Assembly (NCBI RefSeq): GCF_003402975.1
Contig: NZ_QURB01000003.1
Location: forward strand, 248,001-312,000
Source of the DNA: Brumimicrobium aurantiacum
GTDB taxonomy: Bacteria > Bacteroidota > Bacteroidia > Flavobacteriales_D > Crocinitomicaceae
DNA length: 64,000 nt
Direction of reading: 5' to 3'
Shown here piece after piece: positions 1 to 8,800 of this stretch. The notes under the pieces were generated by a model. That model was not told the DNA's origin. It was given only the letters and a program-made list of their open reading frames with translations, and ran no database searches. The position numbers were made by a program, and so were the translations under genes. Numbering within the stretch: the first letter of the stretch is position 1; each line of letters begins with the position of its first letter.

Positions 1-584
1 GCTTTCCTGTCACAGCTATTTTTTATTGGTAGTTGATCTGAAAAAGTAAATATGAATAAGACTAAGGCAATTAATGGTAAGTATCTATATCTCTGTTGTT
101 TTGAGAGTTTATAGATAATATAAAGAGTTGTTTGACCAAAAACGAAAATTAAACTTAGTGTTATAGGAAGAATCGTATCATGTCTTAAAACGTTTGGACG
201 ATAATCTCTATAGCCACCTAAAGGCAAAAGTAGAATATAGAATAATGAAAAGACCCCAATCCATTTGAATAGATTAATCATTTTCTGGCCTTCTTTTGAG
301 GGAGCTCTGTATTTTATGATCAGTATGTTAATTAATAGCGTGATGATCAGTATCGGAAAAGCCAACTTCATTGTAATTAAGTTGAAAATTCCTTCAGGAA
401 GTCTTGAGTATAATGTGAGCATTAAAATTTCATGACTTGAACTTATGGAGTTGTAGTTACCAACAATTAACGAATATGTTGAAAAAAGAAGAAGTGGCAG
501 AAGGTAAAAGAAATAATCTTTTGGAATGTTTTTCAAGACTTCGTTATTACCGAATTTCTTATTTAAGTCCTTAATTTTAATCAT
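1..584 (-). CDS. Chimeric ORF: ABC-ATPase-like N-terminus fused to multi-spanning membrane protein (partial, runs off the window)
   Basis: Reading the minus strand from the ATG at 584-582 gives an open frame with no stop to base 1. The first ~20 residues (MIKIKDLNKKFGNNEVLKNI) look like the beta-strand start of an ABC transporter ATPase, but no Walker A follows. After PKDYFF the protein becomes hydrophobic, with about five membrane segments and a central GGYRDYRPNVLRHD motif of the sort seen in small Flavobacteria membrane proteins. The ATG lies inside the end of the upstream gene (8-base overlap), so the two are probably translationally coupled, which is the usual arrangement of a permease followed by its ATPase. 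I infer that a deletion or recombination replaced the ATPase body with an unrelated membrane gene. The 3' end is outside the window, so function is unknown. Confidence 0.6.
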   Translation of the reverse strand, partial: MIKIKDLNKKFGNNEVLKNIPKDYFFYLLPLLLFSTYSLIVGNYNSISSSHEILMLTLYSRLPEGIFNLITMKLAFPILIITLLINILIIKYRAPSKEGQKMINLFKWIGVFSLFYILLLPLGGYRDYRPNVLRHDTILPITLSLIFVFGQTTLYIIYKLSKQQRYRYLPLIALVLFIFTFSDQLPIKNSCDRK

Positions 585-1497
585 TCAATATTGCTTTTAA
601 TCGGTTAATGGATTTTCTATAGAAATAGGGGATAACAATCAATAATAGTGGAGGTAAGAATAGACTTAACGCAATAATAATACCTTCAGGTAAGTTCATT
701 TCATCCGGATATGCTGAATACTTTACAAAAATTATGGCCCACAAAAACAATAGCCCTATTAAGAAAAATAGGAATATCATCACAAGGTCAGTTAGATAGA
801 AAATGAAAAGACTAAATAAAATTGGGGAAACTACGAGTGTTACAAATTTCGTAGCTATACTGATTTTATTTTTCAAAAATGATTTAGGCGTTTCTGCGTG
901 TATCCAAACATAATATTCGTTTTCAGGTTTGGTGTAAAAACTCGATGAGGTTAAGAAAATCAACAACATTGAAAATATTCCCAGGTTCAGATTATCTACG
1001 ATAATTGCAATAATTGTCAGCACATAGGAAATAGGGAAAATGAAGAATGTTTTCCTAAAACCGACCGGAAATTCAAAGGGTCTTTTTGAAAAAGGGGTGG
1101 GGATTGTGAAATTAAGATTGGTTTGCAAAGAAATTAATGCAAGAACAATCGACATCAAAAATAAAATACTTGTTTCATTAAAATTGGATTTATAAACGAG
1201 AATGAAGACAAATGGAATGCATACAATCAAGTTTTCTAAAACCCTTTTGATCTTTTTAGTTTTATCTCCAAAAGTTGTAATTAAAAAGTCTGTCCTGTTT
1301 TTCTCGGAAAGTCTAAGCTGTAAACTAAAGCAAATCAAAAGCACTAAGTATTTTGCAAAATCAGTTTTTTGATAAATATATGCTGAAAGCAAAATGAAAA
1401 CTAATAAAACTAACAGGTAACCGAAAAACGGGTTTATGCCCGCCTCTTTTATCTTTCGGTTTGTCATTACCAATTGTAAACTAAAATAGTCTTTCAT
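577..1497 (-). CDS. Multi-spanning membrane protein, possible ABC-2-like permease
   Basis: 306 residues with about nine hydrophobic segments (approximately 25-45, 48-60, 90-106, 110-130, 150-170, 172-190, 218-240, 240-262 and 275-295) and few polar loops apart from 60-90 and 195-215. No sequence motif names a family. The permease suggestion rests on context: its stop overlaps the start of an ORF that begins like an ABC ATPase. The N-terminal MKDYFSLQLVMTNRKIKEAGINP is a cytoplasmic basic stretch of the type seen in ABC-2-type permeases of Bacteroidota. The start codon is the first ATG in the frame. Alternative: an orphan membrane protein with no transport partner left. Confidence 0.6.
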   Translation of the reverse strand: MKDYFSLQLVMTNRKIKEAGINPFFGYLLVLLVFILLSAYIYQKTDFAKYLVLLICFSLQLRLSEKNRTDFLITTFGDKTKKIKRVLENLIVCIPFVFILVYKSNFNETSILFLMSIVLALISLQTNLNFTIPTPFSKRPFEFPVGFRKTFFIFPISYVLTIIAIIVDNLNLGIFSMLLIFLTSSSFYTKPENEYYVWIHAETPKSFLKNKISIATKFVTLVVSPILFSLFIFYLTDLVMIFLFFLIGLLFLWAIIFVKYSAYPDEMNLPEGIIIALSLFLPPLLLIVIPYFYRKSINRLKAILND

Positions 1498-1722
1498 TTT
1501 TGTGTAGTCTGTCTTATTTATAGCTTGTGTTGTTAGAGGTTAAAAATACGTAAAAACGGTTAGGTGAGCTGATTCGTGATTTTTAGGACGTGTGAGTGGC
1601 ATTTTTAAATTACCCTACAGTTAATGTTTTCTGTTATTATTTTAATTCCATCAAGATTTTCCTCCACGGTTTTAAATGCAAAAAAAAATGGAAGGAGACT
1701 AAACTTTCAGAAATCGAGGAAC

Positions 1723-3156
1723 TTACTGTTCTTTATCTTTAATGTACATCCTTTCACTATATAAAGTACCGTCTTCCAACCAATTTTTATAGGCTCCATT
1801 CTTTAAACCCTCTACGTAATCAACTTGAAGTCTCAACTTTCCATTACCCCACCATTTTTTATAATAGCCATGTTTCTTACCGTTTAAAAGCTCATATTCT
1901 TCAGCTTTTGCACCATCTTTAAACCATGATTGATAAAGACCAGCTGTTCCTTTAGAGACTTGTGAATATTTTATCTCCTTCCATTTTTTTCCGCTTTGAT
2001 AATATTCTGTTGAAGTACCTTGATTTACACCATTGGAAAAAGTTTCAGTTTTTGCTAATTGCCCATTTTTATACCAAGAATTGGAAGTTCCTGATTTCAA
2101 TCCATTTTTATACTCAATAACATGCCATTTATCTCCAGAATCATACATCTTTTTTTCTGTACCGTGTTTCTTACCCTTCAAATAATTTACTTCTAGCGCT
2201 AATTCTCCGTTGAGATACCACTTTTTGTGAACACCATTTCTTATTCCGTTCTCATAAATTAATTCTTCCCATTTTTTTCCATTAGGGTAGAAAATTTCAA
2301 CTTTTCCTTCCTTTTTGCCTTTAACGTAATTTACATGTGTCTCTTTTTCGTTGTCGATAAACTCATAATATCCATCAAGAATTAAACTATCCATTTGGTC
2401 TCCTTTTTTCTGATAAAAAAGCACCTCGTTAAAACTCCATTTATATTCTTCTTGTACCTTAAAATTTGAATATATTTTTTTGTTTTTTAAAACATTTGCT
2501 TTTCTGTAGTAATTTTTTTCTTCTACTAGCGAGTTGTTATTGTAAAGCTTTTCGTATTCAAGATTTCCATTTGGATACCATCCTTTACTTTTACCAGATA
2601 ACTGTCCATTTTTAAAGTTTAAGACTTCTTTTTTGTCTCCGTTTCTATAGTAATTAATCGTTTCTCCATCCTTTTCATTGTTCTTGAAATTTTGGACTGT
2701 TTTTATGTAACGCTCATTAGAACCTAATATCCCTTCTCCATCGAATGCCCATTCTATTGTTTCGCCTTCTAGCTTTCCATCAATAGAAGATGTTTGATAT
2801 CGAACTTCATTTCCACCTGAGTTTGTTTTGGTATAAAAACTCGTAGTACGACGGATTTTATCTTGAATCGGTTCTTGATTTATTTCAAGTACTAAACTAT
2901 TTTCTTTAAAGCATTTGATCTTGTTACAAAAGCCATCATCTATTACGTAAATAATGGAATCGCCTGTTAATATAGTACCGATATCCCCAAAAAAACCTTT
3001 TTTACTCTTAGAATATAATTCTCCTGAAAACCGTTCACCATCTTTGAAGAATAGTTCATCTTTGATTTCTACCGAGTCAATATTAATAGGTCCAGAGCAA
3101 CCGCTAAGCAATAAGTAAAACAGCAGAAATAGGGATGTTTTTAAAATAAGTTTCAT
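1723..3156 (-). CDS. YwqK-family MORN-repeat lipoprotein
   Basis: 477 residues. The N-terminus is a lipoprotein signal (hydrophobic stretch then LLSGC at about residues 16-20), so the mature protein should be lipid-anchored. From about 140 to the end it is built from repeats of the YwqK/MORN type (for example GEWYPNG-like KGWYPNGNLEYEKLY, KKWYLNGELALEVNY, NSWYKNGQLAKTETF, KKWWGNGKLRLQVDY), roughly ten units of 20-25 residues. The family is often labelled a toxin-antitoxin antitoxin, but no toxin gene is adjacent here, so I would not use that label functionally. It lies leftward of the attC-like repeat at 3365-3464 and may be the last cassette of the array, although I see no convincing attC-like site after its stop. 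Confidence 0.85.
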   Translation of the reverse strand: MKLILKTSLFLLFYLLLSGCSGPINIDSVEIKDELFFKDGERFSGELYSKSKKGFFGDIGTILTGDSIIYVIDDGFCNKIKCFKENSLVLEINQEPIQDKIRRTTSFYTKTNSGGNEVRYQTSSIDGKLEGETIEWAFDGEGILGSNERYIKTVQNFKNNEKDGETINYYRNGDKKEVLNFKNGQLSGKSKGWYPNGNLEYEKLYNNNSLVEEKNYYRKANVLKNKKIYSNFKVQEEYKWSFNEVLFYQKKGDQMDSLILDGYYEFIDNEKETHVNYVKGKKEGKVEIFYPNGKKWEELIYENGIRNGVHKKWYLNGELALEVNYLKGKKHGTEKKMYDSGDKWHVIEYKNGLKSGTSNSWYKNGQLAKTETFSNGVNQGTSTEYYQSGKKWKEIKYSQVSKGTAGLYQSWFKDGAKAEEYELLNGKKHGYYKKWWGNGKLRLQVDYVEGLKNGAYKNWLEDGTLYSERMYIKDKEQ

Positions 3157-3472
3157 CGTATTTTTTAATTATGTGCACTGTTCTGAAAAAAAAGATTTTA
3201 ATGTTGTTTATTTTCTATTAAACGCTTCCTCCTTCGTTTAGAAGCTTCTATTACCCACTAAAATAGCAATAAACTATGTCTGAAGGTAAATTAAATCAAA
3301 TATTTTGTTTAAAAAAGGTGTTCAAATGTTTTCTTTATACGCTAGGTCATCCTACTTATACTGGCTTAGCGAAACAATCTCACAACCGAAGGGCGTAATT
3401 CGTAGGTAAACGGAGACGCTCGGCACAAGTTTATTCGTTCACTGGTGGGAAGACTTAGTTATTAGTCATAGA
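3157..3472. other. Intergenic stretch between the YwqK-like gene and the next gene
   Basis: 316 bases without a supported gene. The part next to the 3473-4111 gene holds attC-like repeat A (3365-3464). The remaining ~200 bases toward the YwqK-like start are AT-rich and show no clear promoter, terminator or ORF. Confidence 0.6.
3365..3464 (-). repeat. attC-like site A / long intergenic repeat copy
   Basis: On the minus strand the sequence CTAATAACTAAGTCTTC begins 8-9 bases after the stop of the 3473-4111 gene. This is the same start as at sites B and D. From 3425 down to 3365 it matches site B closely (shared cores GTGCCGAGCGTCTCCG, TTGTGAGAT and TTCGCTAAG). The first ~25 bases after GTCTTC are unlike B and D, so the palindrome is broken and the site may be inactive or hybrid. 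Confidence 0.5.
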
Positions 3473-4111
3473 TTATTCTGTTTGTCCAGCATTTATTGAA
3501 TTATTTACCGATTGATTAAATGCATAAGACTTTACTGTTACGTCATATCCATTTTTATCGATGTAAATCCATCCAAAATAATCTCCTTGATCTGTGTTTA
3601 TTTTAAGGCCTAAATATACTGTGTCATCAAAATTTGTTTCAAATGGTGCTGATGCAGAAGATAACATTAGCCTCGCTGTATTTGACCAGAGTAGTGAATT
3701 ATCAATCACATCATTTAAATCATGTTTTTTAACAATATTATAATTACCATTTATGGCTACTTTATTATTGTTAGATGTTCCAGAAAGCACAATACTTGTG
3801 TTGTAGTTTGCACAAGGTCCGCTAGCACTAACGAAATTGTACCAGGAATTGCATGAAAGAGTAAAGTCAACTACATTATCATTATCGATATCAAAAGAAA
3901 CACTCGCCGTAGAGTCTGAAGGGGAAGGAACATATCCGCATCCTGAACCATGGTAAATTAGAGAATCGACTGAGGTTAAATGTATATTCGGATTGAGTTC
4001 ACTATATGTTATATCGTCAGCTATAGGGCTTACAGGGTCTAGATCATTTTCTTTGGAACAGCCAATGATAGCTGATGATATCAATACCAAAATATAAGGA
4101 TTAATTTTCAT
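3473..4111 (-). CDS. Putative lipoprotein of unknown function (gene cassette)
   Basis: 212 residues. The N-terminus is a lipoprotein signal peptide with lipobox AIIGC at about residues 14-18, followed by an acidic linker. The body is beta-rich, with Asp/Asn-rich segments (DIDNDNVVDFTLSC at about 73-86, INTDQGDYFGWIYID near the C-terminus) that resemble calcium-loop or FG-GAP-like loops, but no family can be assigned. It is bounded by the attC-like repeats A and B and has the orientation of the other cassette genes, which supports it being a mobile cassette gene. The ATG at 4111 is the only reasonable start because it directly precedes the signal peptide. Confidence 0.75.
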   Translation of the reverse strand: MKINPYILVLISSAIIGCSKENDLDPVSPIADDITYSELNPNIHLTSVDSLIYHGSGCGYVPSPSDSTASVSFDIDNDNVVDFTLSCNSWYNFVSASGPCANYNTSIVLSGTSNNNKVAINGNYNIVKKHDLNDVIDNSLLWSNTARLMLSSASAPFETNFDDTVYLGLKINTDQGDYFGWIYIDKNGYDVTVKSYAFNQSVNNSINAGQTE

Positions 4112-4309
4112 GTTATTTTTAATTTCTTGGCTAAGGTGTCGCAGCTTTTTACTCTCGACTCATTTAATTTCATTCCAAATTAATAATTTTCTCTTGATCT
4201 AAAATACTAAAAAAGAAATTCGTAGTTCACCGGACTGAAATGAGTTGGTTGAAATGGTTCCGTTTAGCTTGCTGAAATGGCCCCATTGAACTTGTCGAAA
4301 AGGTGCCAA

Positions 4310-4390
4310 CTTAGCGAAGCGATCTCACAACCTTAGGGGGTAATCCATTGGTAAACGGAGACGCTCGGCACGCCGAAGACCTAGTTATTA
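4310..4390 (-). repeat. attC-like site B / long intergenic repeat copy
   Basis: On the minus strand it starts 11 bases after the stop of the CDF transporter with GTAATAACTAGGTCTTC, sharing the following GGCGTGCCGA with site D. Bases 4371-4310 form the ~60-base block shared with site A. Partial pairing is visible (GCG-TCTC with GAGA-CGC, and GTGCC with GGCAC), so it can form an imperfect cruciform but less regular than D or E. An outer GTT partner is ambiguous. Confidence 0.5.
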
Positions 4391-4401
4391 CCTGCTGGCT
4401 T

Positions 4402-5271
4402 TTATTCATTCGGTTCAATATGAATTAGTACGTGTCCCAAATTCGGTATTTCTTCTCGTAAATAGTCCTTTAATTTATGTGCAATATCGTGCCCTGATTT
4501 TACTGTTATTTCACTATTTACAATTGCGTGTAAATCAACGTGATATTTCATTCCTGATTTTCGGATAAAACATTTTTCCGTGTCCAAAACACCTTTAACT
4601 TCTATTGATTTTTCTCTAATTTCAAGTATTAGGTCGTCATAAAGTTGCTCGTCCATAACTTCTCCTAATGCAGGTCTTAATATTAAATAACTATTATATA
4701 AGATAAACGCTGAAGCAAATAAGGCTGCCCAATCATCAGCAGTTTCATAGCCATTACCGAATATTATTGCTATTGAAATTCCAATGAATGCCGTTACCGA
4801 AGTAATTGCATCACTTCTATGATGCCAAGCATCTGCTTTAAGTGAAGAACTATTGGTTTGTTTACTTTTTCTAATTACGATTTGAAAAGAGATTTCTTTC
4901 CAAACTATTATTAGTCCCAAAACAATCAAAGTCCAAGATTTCGGAATTTTATGAGGTGTTTGAATGTTTTGGATACTTTCATATGCAATTATTGTAGCAG
5001 AAACCACAAGAAAAGTAACGACTCCAAATGTAATTAAAGGTTCAATTTTTCCGTGTCCGTAAGGATGGTTTTCGTCCGCTGGTCGTTTGGCATATTTAAA
5101 CCCCAATAAAACTAAAAGTGAAGCAAAAATGTCTGTTGTTGATTCAATCGCATCTGCAATTAACGCATAAGAATTCCCCAAAAATCCCGCAAGTCCTTTT
5201 ATCAAGGCTAAAGTCGTATTTCCAATTATACTGAAATAAGTTGTTCGTATTGCAGTTTGTTCGTTATTCAT
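4402..5271 (-). CDS. Cation diffusion facilitator (CDF) family metal exporter
   Basis: 289 residues, a normal length for a CDF protein. CDF proteins export divalent metals (Zn, Co, Fe, Mn or Cd) from the cytoplasm in exchange for protons. About six membrane segments are visible in residues 10-205. The two metal-site helices are recognisable: YALIADAIESTTD in the second helix and DAWHHRSDAIT in the fifth (HxxxD). The C-terminal ~80 residues form the cytoplasmic ferredoxin-like domain (VKGVLDTEKCFIRKSG..YHVDLHAIV). Metal specificity cannot be read. It is in the cassette array between sites B and C; a metal exporter is a plausible mobile cassette payload. Confidence 0.92.
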   Translation of the reverse strand: MNNEQTAIRTTYFSIIGNTTLALIKGLAGFLGNSYALIADAIESTTDIFASLLVLLGFKYAKRPADENHPYGHGKIEPLITFGVVTFLVVSATIIAYESIQNIQTPHKIPKSWTLIVLGLIIVWKEISFQIVIRKSKQTNSSSLKADAWHHRSDAITSVTAFIGISIAIIFGNGYETADDWAALFASAFILYNSYLILRPALGEVMDEQLYDDLILEIREKSIEVKGVLDTEKCFIRKSGMKYHVDLHAIVNSEITVKSGHDIAHKLKDYLREEIPNLGHVLIHIEPNE

Positions 5272-5289
5272 TCGTTTTTTTTAGGTTGC

Positions 5290-5321
5290 ACACAACGTCC
5301 AAGCTACGTATTGTCGCCGTT
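5290..5321 (-). repeat. Weak attC-like site C
   Basis: On the minus strand GACGTTGTGTGC lies ~20 bases before the CDF start, with partial self-pairing (ACA/TGT and ACGT/ACGT with a 2-base bulge). It occupies the place where a cassette boundary is expected, but the stem is short and lacks the spacer pattern seen at D and E. Confidence 0.3.
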
Positions 5322-5392
5322 TATATTTAATTTTTAGTCTAAAGTAGTCATTTTATTTTAATCAAAATGTTCATTTTTAGAATGGAGTTTAG

Positions 5393-5608
5393 TTAGCTAG
5401 TAAAAGCTGGAAAAAGGTAAAGCTTCCCGAACTTCAAAAGTTATTGAATAAACAAAATACAGCGGAAATTATTAAAGAAAATCCAACTCATCATAGGCGA
5501 TGTCCAATATGCAAAAAAGATAAACTCATTACTGTTCTTCTTTTTGATGGAAGAGGTCCCCCAAAAAACTGGAGAAAAACTTTAAGTATCAATAAATCAA
5601 CAATATAA
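5393..5608 (+). pseudogene. C-terminal fragment of a transposase, IS91-like
   Basis: An open plus-strand stretch of 71 codons without its own start, ending at TAA 5606-5608. The translation contains LPELQKLLNKQNTAEIIK, then HHRRCPICKKDKL and FDGRGPPKNW. The CxxC motif followed by a (F)DxRGPP signature near the C-terminus is what I associate with IS91-family transposases of Bacteroidota. No upstream catalytic part is present, so it is a remnant. The family assignment is from memory and moderate. Confidence 0.45.
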
Positions 5609-5827
5609 ATAAAACGACATGTGCGTAATGGAGAAGTTATGGCTTATAAGTAATGAAATGAACATAAAAACAATGAAACATCTGGAAAATACTCCTTTTT
5701 AAGAACAAAGAATTGTATTCAATCAACTTAAATGCGAAATGCTCGCTCATAATCAAAGCGTAACACACTATAATAATTTTTCAAAAACAAGGTATCAAAT
5801 CGCTTTCCCCATAAGGAAGTCCGGATC

Positions 5828-5881
5828 CGTCAACATGGTCTTCAGCGTTGGCCTATCGGCACGCCGAAGACTTAGTTATTA
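5828..5881 (-). repeat. attC-like recombination site D
   Basis: Best-formed site. On the plus strand: AAC (5832-5834) pairs with GTT (5875-5877); a 3-by-3 unpaired spacer (ATG / TTA); GTCTTC (5838-5843) pairs with GAAGAC (5866-5871); one A/C mismatch; GCGT (5845-5848) pairs with ACGC (5861-5864); a 2-base bulge; GCC/GGC closes a TATC tetraloop. This is the R-box, spacer, L-box and extrahelical-base layout of integron attC sites. It starts ~10 bases after the stop codon of the NACHT gene. Confidence 0.65.
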
Positions 5882-5890
5882 GCGGAAGTT

Positions 5891-8800
5891 TTATAGTATT
5901 TCGTATAACACCTGTTTAATCTCTTTTTTATTTTTTTCTGATTCTGCATCATTCATACTTTTAATAGTTGGAATGATATACTTTTCAAAATCTTCCTTTT
6001 CTCCGATGAGACTTAGAATGTATAGTTTATCATGTGTCTTAAGTTTTGAGGATTCTATTTTGGAAATAAATTCTGATTTATTGAAATTGTCAGAAAGTTT
6101 GAATCTTCTGTACCTTATTTCCGATTGTGTTTTTATCCAATTCAATATATTTTCATCATAATCTAATTTTTTATCAATTAACTTTTGAAGGCTGTAATGA
6201 ATAATGTCAGTCATATCTAGTCTAGTGTGCCAGTGGATATGTTTTTGAAACTTAATGAATTTAAGTAAATCAGCACTTCTTGTAATTGACAGTATAGATT
6301 TTGAACTAATTATTGATGGAAGAATTAAATCGAGAAATTTTAAAAATGACTTTGTCTTACTATTAAAATAAATGGTCAAATCAGACTCCTTGAAGGGGTA
6401 GGTTAAAAATTTAACTTCTTCATTTTTTATAAAGGCAAATATTGAAGGTTCATCCTTTTTATTATAGATTTTAATATTGTCAAATTCTAATATTTCGTAT
6501 TCATTTATGCCATAAGAATTAAACTTCTCTAATTCAAGAATGTGCTTCTTAATTTTGGGAAGTTTCAATTTTGGATACTCATTTTTTATTGATTTAACAT
6601 ATTCTTTTAGGCTCTCTAAATCATGCATTCCTATTGAAAATACAATAGAATTAATGTAATCATACTTAATTTTTTCGTTTTCAATTAGTCTTATTGAAAG
6701 TAAAAGTTCTTCTTTATACTTTTCATCAAACGATTCAGAAGAACTTTTTTCTATATATGAAGCGAGATCACCTTGCTTTATAGTTTTCTCAAAAGCACAA
6801 TGATATTGAGTAGGTAAATGACCACTATAACTTTCTATATAATCTGTAGTATTAATAAAATCAACAATGGAATTGCGAAATTCCTCTGTGAAAACAATCT
6901 CTGCAACAGGCATCACCACATTATATTCAAAAAGCAGTTTTTTCAATTCAGTATTATCTGATTTGAGGATACTAATAAGTTCATTTTTTACAACTTGGAT
7001 ATTAGACTTATCAATTAATATTCGAACCAAATTGTACTTTAATAAGGAAGATGTTCGCTCATCTTTAACTTCATGGATTATTCTTTCGACTAGATAATTT
7101 TGATACGTTTTTGTTTCTAAGAGTGATGCAACAAAATATTTAAATGATGAAACTTCCCTGTTGAGTTCATATTTCGGGCCATGATGTTCATCTAGAGAAA
7201 GAATTTCTTTGAAAATTTGATCAATTAATTCGATGAAAAATGAAAATTCAACTTCAGTATCATCAATTAATGCTTGGAGCACTAATTTTAAAGGACGATA
7301 CATTTCTTCAATAGGATCATTAACACTTAAGATATCTTTTAAGAAATTTGTAGAATATTGTCTTCCTAACCGACCTTGTTCAGTGAATTTGAAAGAGGAA
7401 GCGGACAACTTAATAACTTCAGTCCAATTAGGGTTGAAAACGTATTCATAAAGATTATCCGCATAATAATCTTCTTTCCACCTTGTTTTAAATTCAATGG
7501 AAGTAAAATATTCCTGAAAAGTTTGATGAACAAACCCGAATAATGATTCCCCATTTGTATCTAAACCTTTTTCAAATAAAAAACCTGCATCTTCACGTAA
7601 GAAGTTAATCAAGTCCTTTAGGTCTTGAGTTTCTTCTTTTTTACTTTGATAAGGATAAACATTTTTATATTCTTTTTTAAATAGCGATTTTAATTCGGTC
7701 TCAGTAATTAGACCTGTAGCATAATTCTGGTGAATATGATATGAAATAGGTGCTAGAATTGAAATTAAAGTTTCTTTATCAAAAGAAGAGTTTCTTTCTG
7801 TCTCTCTCTGTCTAACCCAATTTTCTAAAAAAGTTGAAGTTGCAATATCGTAAAGAGAAACTCGTTTTTCAGGTAATGCGCCACCTTGATGATGTATCAA
7901 GGCAATTATTGTCACTAAAAGAGGGTTGCTAGCCATCTTTAGTACAGAATCATTCTTTTTAATTGATTTGAATAATTCATTCGCACTTTTCTTCGCAGAC
8001 TTTTTATCGTTATCAGAGTTTGAAGCAATAGATAAATACCAACTATTAACAAATAGTTCGATTTGTTCTTTTTTAAATTCAACTACTTGAAGATGATTGA
8101 AATAACCATTTAACCGGGTCTCTTTATATCCAACAATTCTTGATGATACAATTATTTTTATTTCTGGATATTGAGCAATAAAAGAATTAATGCGGTTAAC
8201 AACAGAATGTCTTAAACTGATATTATTGATTTCGTCAATTCCATCAATTAAAACTAACAATTGATTACTTTCAAGTTTCTCCGTAAATAGAAACTCAAAT
8301 TTTTTATCAATTTGATCAATTATATATTCGGATAACTTTTTTGAAGTTGTAGATACGTATTTCGAAAATTCACTCCCCTTAATAATTACTGGCACTAAGT
8401 CACTTAATATGCTCTCAGTGGGTCTTTTAGAGCATATTTTGTATGCTAAATATTTTAGAATGGTAGATTTACCAGAGCCAGGGTCTCCTAGAATTACTAT
8501 TTTGTTAAAATCGATTAAAGCCTTTTCGATAGAATATAATATCTCAACCTCTTCTTTTTTCTCAGTCGATCCAATCTCACTTTCAATTTTTAAAGCTAAT
8601 GGTACGTAAATTTTTTCAAGATTTATTTTAACTTGTGTATTGTTTATTTTAGGGGAAAAGCCTTTTATATCTAGAAAGTTGTAGTAGTTTTTTATGTATT
8701 TATCATATTCTTCTAACCCTTTACAATATAGATCCCACTTATCTAATTCAGGCTTGTTATCCGCAAACTGCTCTTCTAGTAAAATGCAGATTCGATTGAT

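Larger units (their letters stand above)
5272..5890. other. Gene-poor interval (possible cassette without an intact ORF)
   Basis: 619 bases between the CDF gene and the NACHT gene. It contains weak site C near the CDF start, a plus-strand transposase fragment (5393-5608), about 200 bases with no recognisable content, and the well-formed attC-like site D next to the NACHT stop. If C and D are both real recombination sites this is one cassette lacking an intact gene. Confidence 0.5.

Noticed and set aside
1523-1565. Further attC-like site upstream of the left-edge permease gene
   Set aside because: Single boxes (GTTAGGT, CTCTAAC) match the consensus, but no pairing partner or stem could be found.
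1723-3156. Antitoxin of a toxin-antitoxin pair
   Set aside because: The YwqK label suggests this, but no toxin-like gene is adjacent and the protein has a lipoprotein signal, so a periplasmic or surface role is more likely.
7366-7554. Minus-strand ORF inside the NACHT gene, and similar frames inside the T9SS genes (for example 18424, 19043, 24533)
   Set aside because: They lie inside long, well supported coding regions in other frames and show no domain; they are shadows.
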